Shown: positions 6,097 through 11,104 of the stretch, piece after piece | Position numbering within the stretch: the stretch's first letter is position 1 | Layout: each line of letters opens with the position of its first letter | DNA from: WO2-35-19 sp964365465 | GTDB taxonomy: Bacteria > Patescibacteriota > Minisyncoccia > Phycocordibacterales > WO2-35-19 | Reading direction: 5' to 3' | Assembly (NCBI GenBank): GCA_964365465.1 | Contig: CAYIPT010000016.1 | Location: 1-13,294 of the forward strand | Length of the DNA: 13,294 bases | The notes under the pieces: model-generated | Database searches by the model: none | Seen by the model: the letters and a program-made list of their open reading frames with translations, nothing else | What the model was told of the DNA's origin: nothing | Position numbers and translations under genes: made by a program

Positions 6097-8589
6097 TTAC
6101 AAACAAATGAAGGAGGCGATGGAGTCGCCAGGATAAAGCTTCATAATGCGGACGCCTTGGGTAGAGCGGCCGAGAGACGGGATTTCAGAAAGACCGAGGC
6201 GGATGACCTGGCTCTTTTTTGACATGGCCACCGCTTCTTCTTCTTGGCCGGTAACTACGGCCGAGGCGATTATTTCGCCGGTTTTAGCGGTCACTTTGCT
6301 GGTTTTGATGCCAGAACCGCTTCGTTTTTGAATTTTGTATTCTTTTATTGATGTCTTTTTGCCATAACCATTGGCGCCCATGGTTAACAGGGCTGACATT
6401 TTTTCAGTTTCTTTTGGGACAGAATGGGCGCCGATAACCCTATCCCCTTTTTTAAGTTTTATGACTCTCACCCCGGCGGCGGTGCGACCCATTTCACGAA
6501 CATCACTCTCCTTAAACCTGATTGACTGGCCTTTGGAAGTGACTACCATGCAGGAATCGCCTTTGGTCACGGCCGAAACAGAAACTAGTTTATCGCCATC
6601 CGAAAGTTTTATGGCAATAATGCCGCTGGCGCGTACATCATGAAAACTGGCCGCCGAGACCTTCTTGCCCGTTCCATCTTCGGTCACCATCATCAACGAA
6701 AGATTTTCCCAAGGCCTCCCCTTTGGGTCTTTATTTCCTAAGGGGAGGCCTTGGGAAATAGGCAAAATAGAAGTAACCCGCTCCCCCTCCGAAAGAGAAA
6801 TGAAATTCATAATTGATTTGCCACGAGTAGCTCTTTTGCCTTCCGGCAATTCATACATTTTTATTTGGTAGGCTTTGCCTCTATCGGTAAAGAAAAGCAA
6901 ATCAGAATGAGTACTAGCGGTCAAAAAATTAGTAACAAAATCTTCCTCTTTTGTATCTAAATCAACCACACCCACCCCACCTCTTTTTTGCTTTCTGTAT
7001 TCATCCGGGTAAGTCCTTTTGACATAGCCGCCCTGGGTCAGGATAAGCGTATTTTCTTCATCGGCAATCAAGTCCTCCATTGATAAAACCTTAACTCCCC
7101 CTTTGATTACTTTGGTTCTGCGAGCATCTCCATACTTTTCGGAAATATCCGAAAGCTCTTTCTTTATTATAGAAAGGACTTTTCTTGAATTGGCTAAAAT
7201 GCTTTCAAGTTCAGTGATAAGCTTTTGCACTTCAAAAAGTTCGTCTTCTATTTTTTGCCTTTCCAAACCGGCCAGTTTTTGCAAGCGCATTTCCAAAATA
7301 GCATTGGCTTGCAATTCGGAAAATTGAAATATCTTCATTAAATTCTGCCTTGCATCATCAATATCTTTTGATTTCTTTATCAGCTTTATAATCTCGTCAA
7401 TATGGTCCAACGCCTTTTTGAGTCCGATTAAAATATGCTCTCTGGCCTTTGCTTCTTTTAAGTCAAATTCAGTTCTTCTTCTGACTACGATTTGCCTATG
7501 TTTTACAAACTCCTCCAAAATGCCCTTGAGAGAAATGGTCTGCGGCACCCCATTAACCAAAGCCACCAGGTTCAGATGAAAAGTATCCTCTAGCTGGGTA
7601 TGTTTGTACAAGAAATTCAAAACTTTTTGAGGATAGCTGCCGCTTTTAAGGTCAATCACCACCCTGATATCCTTGGTGGATTCGTCACGAATGCTTTTTA
7701 TGCCTTCTACTTTTTTATCCCGCACCAGTTCGGCTATTTTCATTATTAAATCCGCCTTGTTCACTCTGTAGGGAATTGAGGTAATGACAATTTGGGAACT
7801 ATTTTTATCTTCTGCAATTTCAGCCACCCCGCGCGCCACAATGCCGCCTCGGCCGGTGGCGTAAGCGTGATGGATATCTTTGGCGTTAAAAATGATGCCG
7901 CCAAGAGGAAAATCGGGGCCCTGCACAAACTGCAAAAGATCTTCGGTGGTGGCATCTTTATTATCAATGAGATAGGCAGTGGCATCTATAACCTCGCGAA
8001 GATTATGCGGCGGAATATTGGTGGCCATGCCAACAGCAATGCCAAGAGAGCCGTTTAACAAAAGTTGCGGCGCAGTGGCAGGTAAAACAGAAGGTTCTTT
8101 TTTTGTGGCGTCATAGTTTGGCGCCCAATCCACTGTCTCTTTATTAATATCGCGCAGAAGCTCGCTGGCCACTTTGCTCATCTTGGCTTCGGTATAGCGC
8201 ATGGCCGCCGCGCTGTCCCCATCCACCGAACCGAAGTTTCCCTGCCCAATCACCAGAGGATAGCGGATGCTGAAATCCTGAGCCATTTTAACCATTGCTT
8301 CGTAGGCGGCGGCGTCTCCGTGCGGATGATAATTTCCCAAGACCTCGCCGACCACGGCGGCTGATTTTCTGGTCTTGGCCGAAGCAGTCAACCCCATAGT
8401 GTGCATGGCGTAAAGAATGCGGCGGTGCACCGGCTTCAAACCATCGCGCACATCGGGCAAAGCCCGGTCGGTAATAACCGACATGGCGTAGTCAATGAAT
8501 GATTTTTTCATCTCGCTTACAATAGAACGCGAAATAACGCCCGTATGAGCGCTTAAATTATCATCATTTTTGTCCTCTCTTTTGATCAT
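6097..8589 (-). CDS. gyrA: DNA gyrase subunit A
   Basis: 830 residues, normal for GyrA (about 820-875). This subunit breaks and rejoins DNA and, with GyrB, introduces negative supercoils using ATP. Seen: the quinolone-region block Y-H-P-H-G-D (87-92), the catalytic Tyr132 in A-A-M-R-Y-T-E, the coiled-coil region about 370-490, and a C-terminal domain of six-bladed type. A GyrA-box-like Q-K-R-G-G-V-G at 534-540 supports GyrA over ParC. Two oddities: the position equivalent to E. coli Ser83 is Ala93 (Asp87 is Glu97), and residues about 611-629 are encoded by a perfect palindrome that looks like an in-frame insertion between blades. The ATG at 8589 follows a TATAAT box by 11 nt and no Shine-Dalgarno sequence is present. 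Confidence 0.96.
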   Translation of the reverse strand: MIKREDKNDDNLSAHTGVISRSIVSEMKKSFIDYAMSVITDRALPDVRDGLKPVHRRILYAMHTMGLTASAKTRKSAAVVGEVLGNYHPHGDAAAYEAMVKMAQDFSIRYPLVIGQGNFGSVDGDSAAAMRYTEAKMSKVASELLRDINKETVDWAPNYDATKKEPSVLPATAPQLLLNGSLGIAVGMATNIPPHNLREVIDATAYLIDNKDATTEDLLQFVQGPDFPLGGIIFNAKDIHHAYATGRGGIVARGVAEIAEDKNSSQIVITSIPYRVNKADLIMKIAELVRDKKVEGIKSIRDESTKDIRVVIDLKSGSYPQKVLNFLYKHTQLEDTFHLNLVALVNGVPQTISLKGILEEFVKHRQIVVRRRTEFDLKEAKAREHILIGLKKALDHIDEIIKLIKKSKDIDDARQNLMKIFQFSELQANAILEMRLQKLAGLERQKIEDELFEVQKLITELESILANSRKVLSIIKKELSDISEKYGDARRTKVIKGGVKVLSMEDLIADEENTLILTQGGYVKRTYPDEYRKQKRGGVGVVDLDTKEEDFVTNFLTASTHSDLLFFTDRGKAYQIKMYELPEGKRATRGKSIMNFISLSEGERVTSILPISQGLPLGNKDPKGRPWENLSLMMVTEDGTGKKVSAASFHDVRASGIIAIKLSDGDKLVSVSAVTKGDSCMVVTSKGQSIRFKESDVREMGRTAAGVRVIKLKKGDRVIGAHSVPKETEKMSALLTMGANGYGKKTSIKEYKIQKRSGSGIKTSKVTAKTGEIIASAVVTGQEEEAVAMSKKSQVIRLGLSEIPSLGRSTQGVRIMKLYPGDSIASFICL
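6705..6758. repeat. Palindromic element inside gyrA (19-bp perfect arms)
   Basis: Arm 6705-6723 is the exact reverse complement of 6740-6758, with a 16-bp spacer; the core is AAGGCCTCCCC and its complement. The whole is 54 bp, a multiple of three, and encodes GyrA residues 611-629 (about Q-G-L-P-L-G-N-K-D-P-K-G-R-P-W-E). This looks like a small mobile palindrome inserted in frame, comparable in behaviour to the Rickettsia palindromic elements. Confidence 0.85.
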
Positions 8590-8600
8590 TTATGCTTTAT

Positions 8601-8629
8601 ATTATAGCAAAATTTGACTTTGCATACAA
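8601..8629 (-). promoter_or_regulatory. gyrA promoter
   Basis: On the minus strand: TTGTAT (8624-8629), a 17-bp spacer ending in TGC, then TATAAT (8601-8606). The expected start of transcription is about 4 nt before the gyrA ATG, so the leader would be almost absent. Confidence 0.65.
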
Positions 8630-8637
8630 GCTTAAAC

Positions 8638-8727
8638 AACTCACCCTAAATCCCTCTCTTATAACAAGAGAGGGACTTTCGAAGCCCCCTTCCCTTGTTA
8701 TAAGGGAAGGGGGTTGGGAGATGAGTT
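8638..8727. repeat. 90-bp composite palindromic element (two hairpins in an outer stem)
   Basis: Hairpin A: 8652-8660 with 8666-8674 (9-bp perfect stem, loop ATAAC). Hairpin B: 8685-8696 with 8702-8713 (12-bp perfect stem, loop GTTAT, the reverse complement of loop A). Outer arms AACTCA (8638-8643) and TGAGTT (8722-8727) are inverted repeats. This looks like a MITE-like or REP-like non-coding element. Its right end supplies two of three bases of the stop codon of the 111-aa gene. Confidence 0.75.
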
Positions 8728-9061
8728 ACTTCCTCTCATACACTTCAATGCCCGTAAAAAACGGCACTAAAACATTGGAAACGGAAGTTTTGAAGTCCTG
8801 ATATTGCTTATTTATTTCCCCAAAAGCGGCTTGAAAAGTTTCTTTGGTATTCTGAATCGGCGAAGGAGCCAGGTCGGCCGAAATGACATTTGCCACTTGT
8901 TTTTTAGGCATTAGGTTGCCACCGTTAAAACTTAAGTAGTCCTTATAAAAAGCAAAACTGATAAATATAATAAAAGAAAAAGAGACAGCCAAACCCAAGG
9001 CCCATTTATTTCTGTGCGCCTCTTCTCTTTGCATTATTGAATTATATTTTTTTAACAGCAT
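8726..9061 (-). CDS. Hypothetical single-helix membrane protein
   Basis: 111 residues that I do not recognise. A charged N-terminus (about 1-19) precedes one membrane helix at about 20-38, then a polar C-terminal region of about 70 residues that may form a short helix (around 73-95), probably outside the cytoplasm. There are no cysteines or catalytic-looking motifs. It lies 30 bp after the MBL-fold gene, in tandem, and before gyrA, so it may share the MBL transcript. Its stop codon (8726-8728) overlaps the right arm of the 90-bp palindromic element, so the original C-terminus may have been changed by that element's arrival. Confidence 0.6.
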   Translation of the reverse strand: MLLKKYNSIMQREEAHRNKWALGLAVSFSFIIFISFAFYKDYLSFNGGNLMPKKQVANVISADLAPSPIQNTKETFQAAFGEINKQYQDFKTSVSNVLVPFFTGIEVYERK

Positions 9062-9063
9062 AT

Positions 9064-9091
9064 TTGAAAATTGAAAATTGTGAATTGAAAA
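9064..9091. repeat. Four tandem 7-bp units (TTGAAAA)
   Basis: TTGAAAA, TTGAAAA, TTGTGAA, TTGAAAA fill the gap between the MBL-fold gene and the 111-aa gene. It may simply be slippage-prone AT-rich spacer. Confidence 0.6.
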
Positions 9092-9739
9092 TTATTGTTC
9101 TGAAAGAATAATTATCTCCCCTTCTTTTCCTTCCAAGTCCTTTTTTTTGATGGTTAATTTTTCAACCGCTTTTACTCCTTCTTCTCCTCCCTCTTTCAAA
9201 AATAATTTGAGGGATTTATCATCAAAGTTCATGGGAATAATTATAGAAGGTTCCAAAGATACCGCAAATTTATAGGCCTCTGTCGGATTTAATGTTCCAT
9301 TGCCCCCAATAGGCACGAAAAGTATATCCACTCCATCAATGCCCGCTTTGGTTTCGCTCGGTATCTCCGCCTCTGCCAAGCCGCCTAAAAAGCACAGGTT
9401 CATATTTTCCAGATTGACCGTATATATTGTGTTTATCTTGTCCTGAGCTTGTCGAAGGATTTTTTCGTCATTTCCATAATTAGAAATTGACGGCAGTCCC
9501 TTTATAAAAACCCCCTGTATTTCGTACTCGCCCGGTCCGTTAATTATGAAGGCCTGTTTGTCTCCCCTGTTCACTTGATCAATGCCGTTCATGTCCGGAT
9601 GATTTAAAGAAATCAAAGCGATATCGGCCCCAAAACTGCCTGCCTTAAATTTTGATTTTTTTGAAACCGGATCAAAAGCCAAAACCGTGTCCCCAAACTG
9701 GACCTTAAACGATTGCGCTCCTTGGTATGAAATAATCAT
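9092..9739 (-). CDS. MBL-fold metallo-hydrolase-like protein with degenerate metal site
   Basis: 215 residues. The start M-I-I-S-Y-Q-G-A-Q-S-F-K, the D-P segment near 23, A-D-I-A-L-I-S-L-N-H-P-D (38-49) and I-N-G-P-G-E-Y-E-I-Q-G-V (66-77) match the short UlaG-like beta-lactamase-fold proteins common in CPR genomes. The usual H-x-H-x-D-H reads L-N-H47-P-D49-M, so only one of its three histidines, plus the Asp, remains; hydrolase activity is doubtful. Residues 95-101 (L-R-Q-A-Q-D-K) are encoded by a widespread short repeat and look like an insertion in a loop. A TGC-TAAAAT box ends 6 nt before the ATG. The 111-aa gene and gyrA follow on the same strand. Confidence 0.75.
   Translation of the reverse strand: MIISYQGAQSFKVQFGDTVLAFDPVSKKSKFKAGSFGADIALISLNHPDMNGIDQVNRGDKQAFIINGPGEYEIQGVFIKGLPSISNYGNDEKILRQAQDKINTIYTVNLENMNLCFLGGLAEAEIPSETKAGIDGVDILFVPIGGNGTLNPTEAYKFAVSLEPSIIIPMNFDDKSLKLFLKEGGEEGVKAVEKLTIKKKDLEGKEGEIIILSEQ
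9437..9459 (-). repeat. Short dispersed repeat inside the MBL-fold gene
   Basis: On the minus strand it contains CTTCGACAAGCTCAGGACAA, a sequence I know as a common dispersed repeat in many bacterial genomes. It encodes L-R-Q-A-Q-D-K here. A diverged copy lies at 9947-9967. Confidence 0.6.
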
Positions 9740-9745
9740 ACTCTT

Positions 9746-9774
9746 ATTTTAGCATAAGTATTAGAACGGCTCAA
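9746..9774 (-). promoter_or_regulatory. Promoter of the MBL-fold gene, leaderless type
   Basis: On the minus strand: TTGAGC (9769-9774), a 17-bp spacer ending in TGC, then TAAAAT (9746-9751), 6 nt before the ATG at 9739. The -35 box lies inside the lower arm of the palindrome at 9763-9798. Confidence 0.65.
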
Positions 9775-9798
9775 CGACAACTTGTGTTGAGCCGTTCT
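9763..9798. repeat. Near-perfect 36-bp palindrome between the MBL-fold and winged-helix genes
   Basis: 13-bp perfect arms (9763-9775, AGAACGGCTCAAC, with 9786-9798), and ACAA/TTGT continue the symmetry inward with one extra base. It is 10 bp past the winged-helix stop codon and overlaps the MBL promoter's -35. It could be a terminator for the winged-helix gene, but no T-run follows on the minus strand (one partly T-rich stretch follows on the plus strand), or it could be an operator. Confidence 0.7.
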
Positions 9799-9808
9799 TC
9801 TTTTCCGC

Positions 9809-10117
9809 TCAAATTTTCTCGTAGTAGACTCCGGATCCGGTATCGCCCATCTGCTTCACTTTGCCTTCTTTCTCAAGCTCATCCAAATACCGCTCTGCCG
9901 TAGCGTCAGAGATGCCGAGCATTTTTTCTATATAGTTATTAGAAAGCTTGTCCTGAGTTTCTAGAAGTCCTAAAATACTTTTCTTTTTTGTGCTTTTTTC
10001 TCTTGCCTGTATTTCTATGAGTGATTCTTTCTTTTTCTTTTCTGGAATTTTTTTCACAAACCAAACAAGCGCTCCCCCAACAACTGCTCCTAAAATAAAA
10101 ATCAAAATTTGGTTCAT
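9809..10117 (-). CDS. Membrane-anchored winged-helix protein
   Basis: 102 residues. One N-terminal membrane helix (about 4-21, Gly-rich), a strongly basic linker (22-48) and a C-terminal winged-helix-like domain (about 46-102): K-S-I-L-G-L-L ... N-N-Y-I-E-K-M-L-G-I-S-D-A-T-A-E-R-Y-L-D-E-L-E-K-E-G-K-V, then a wing ending S-G-V-Y-Y-E. A DNA-binding domain tethered to the inner face of the membrane is the simplest reading; alternatively the fold serves protein contact. The target is unknown. Residues 51-57 (L-L-E-T-Q-D-K) are encoded by a diverged copy of the repeat seen in the MBL gene. The ATG is 6 nt after a TGT-TAAAAT box. Stands between two other minus-strand genes, probably a single-gene unit. 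Confidence 0.72.
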   Translation of the reverse strand: MNQILIFILGAVVGGALVWFVKKIPEKKKKESLIEIQAREKSTKKKSILGLLETQDKLSNNYIEKMLGISDATAERYLDELEKEGKVKQMGDTGSGVYYEKI

Positions 10118-10123
10118 AAGGAT

Positions 10124-10132
10124 ATTTTAACA
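10124..10132 (-). promoter_or_regulatory. Extended -10 promoter of the winged-helix gene, leaderless type
   Basis: TGT-TAAAAT on the minus strand (TAAAAT 10124-10129, TG 10131-10132), 6 nt before the ATG at 10117. Confidence 0.6.
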
Positions 10133-10140
10133 TTTTTTAA

Positions 10141-10998
10141 TTACGAAAGTTTAAATTTTATTCCTTCTTTTACAGCATCCGTTACTTTTTCTGCTATCTT
10201 AAAGATGGGAAATTCTTCATCACTACTATCAAGTTTTGGGGCAATATAAATTTTTTCAATTGAGTTAATCACAAATTGTTGTGTGTTAGATTTTCCATCA
10301 TCGCTTTCATCTATTTCATTAACAGTTTTGCTAAAAGCAGAAAGTGATTTTGCTTGTGCCGCTTTGAACGCGTAACGTTCAAGAATAAAACGTTCTTTGT
10401 TGTATTGTCTAGTAGCAAACCATTCAGCGTAAATAAATGGTAGAGAAATTGTTAGTTTCAGAAAAAATTGTAAGTTTAATTGAACGAAAAAAGAATAAAT
10501 AAAAAAAGTTAAACTCACAAATATCAGTCCAATAGTAGTACTAGCAAGAATAAAAAACCATTTTTTAAGTTCTTTCTCTATCTCCCCCTGACGTAATGAG
10601 AAAGCCAGAGCTAATGCCCCTGATCCCGCGCGTCCTAGTTGTTCCGTAATCTCTAACTCAAACTTTTTTATTTTTTCCTCTATTTCCAACAAAGTTTTAT
10701 TTTGTGTTTCAAATGTTTCCTTACTTTCTTCTGCACTATTTACAAGTTCTTGTATTGAGCCCTCTAATGTAGAGGCATTTGTGTTTTTTTGTTTAAGTTC
10801 TGTTATTACCGTTTCCGCTTGTTGTTTCAGAATGTCAATTTCATTCTTTAATTTTGTTGCTTCTGACCGTCTATCTTGTATGACTTGAAATCTGCCATCT
10901 GCTGTGTCAGCTAATTTATGCAAATTACTAAAACGCTCCCCTAGTACATTCAGTGCATTTTGTAGTTCTGTTATCTTGCTCCTATTATCTTTTGCCAT
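10141..10998 (-). CDS. Coiled-coil, two-helix membrane protein of unknown function
   Basis: 285 residues. Residues 5-120 are a long heptad-like helix rich in Lys, Glu, Gln and Leu (coiled coil). A small G-R-A-G-S-G-A-L-A segment (122-130) follows, then two membrane helices at about 147-170 and 176-196 with a very short turn, then W-F-A-T-R-Q-Y-N-K-E-R-F-I-L-E-R-Y-A-F-K-A-A-Q-A (key residues 193-216) and an acidic C-terminal tail. The Q-Y-x3-E-R-x4-Y-A-F-K block after a helix pair recalls membrane proteins I have seen near restriction and defence genes, but I cannot name a family. It is divergent from the LexA-methyltransferase gene across a 106-bp shared promoter region. The leader would be about 25 nt and shows no Shine-Dalgarno sequence. 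Confidence 0.7.
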   Translation of the reverse strand: MAKDNRSKITELQNALNVLGERFSNLHKLADTADGRFQVIQDRRSEATKLKNEIDILKQQAETVITELKQKNTNASTLEGSIQELVNSAEESKETFETQNKTLLEIEEKIKKFELEITEQLGRAGSGALALAFSLRQGEIEKELKKWFFILASTTIGLIFVSLTFFIYSFFVQLNLQFFLKLTISLPFIYAEWFATRQYNKERFILERYAFKAAQAKSLSAFSKTVNEIDESDDGKSNTQQFVINSIEKIYIAPKLDSSDEEFPIFKIAEKVTDAVKEGIKFKLS

Positions 10999-11028
10999 GT
11001 TATTTTTAATTATTTTCTGCTAACTTTC

Positions 11029-11037
11029 ATAGTATAT
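11029..11037 (-). promoter_or_regulatory. Extended -10 promoter of the coiled-coil membrane protein gene
   Basis: On the minus strand TGA-TATACT lies about 30 nt before the ATG at 10998. No clear -35. It is one of two divergent promoters in the 106-bp region shared with the LexA-methyltransferase gene. Confidence 0.45.
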
Positions 11038-11044
11038 CATACAT

Positions 11045-11071
11045 ACCGAAACAAAACCGAAGTTATCCACA
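11045..11071. promoter_or_regulatory. Possible operator region upstream of the LexA-methyltransferase gene
   Basis: ACCGAA occurs twice, 11 bp apart (11045-11050, 11056-11061), one helical turn. Overlapping it, AAC-CGAA-GTT (11055-11064) has the spacing of the Gram-positive LexA box (GAAC-N4-GTTC) but lacks the outer G and C. TTATCCACA (11063-11071) equals the consensus DnaA box. All lie between the divergent promoters. Binding is a guess. Confidence 0.3.
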
Positions 11072-11092
11072 GGGTATCTATATTTTATGTAG

Positions 11093-11098
11093 TATAAT
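11093..11098 (+). promoter_or_regulatory. -10 box of the LexA-methyltransferase gene, leaderless type
   Basis: A perfect TATAAT with 6 nt to the ATG at 11105, so transcription should start at the start codon itself. No Shine-Dalgarno sequence is present. Confidence 0.6.
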
Positions 11099-11104
11099 GT
11101 ATTA

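Noticed and set aside
6097..8589. ParC (topoisomerase IV) in place of GyrA
   Set aside because: A GyrA-box-like Q-K-R-G-G-V-G and a full-length C-terminal domain favour GyrA.
11063..11071. Replication origin signalled by a perfect DnaA box
   Set aside because: Only one 9-mer is present, with no cluster, no AT-rich unwinding repeats and no dnaA or dnaN nearby.
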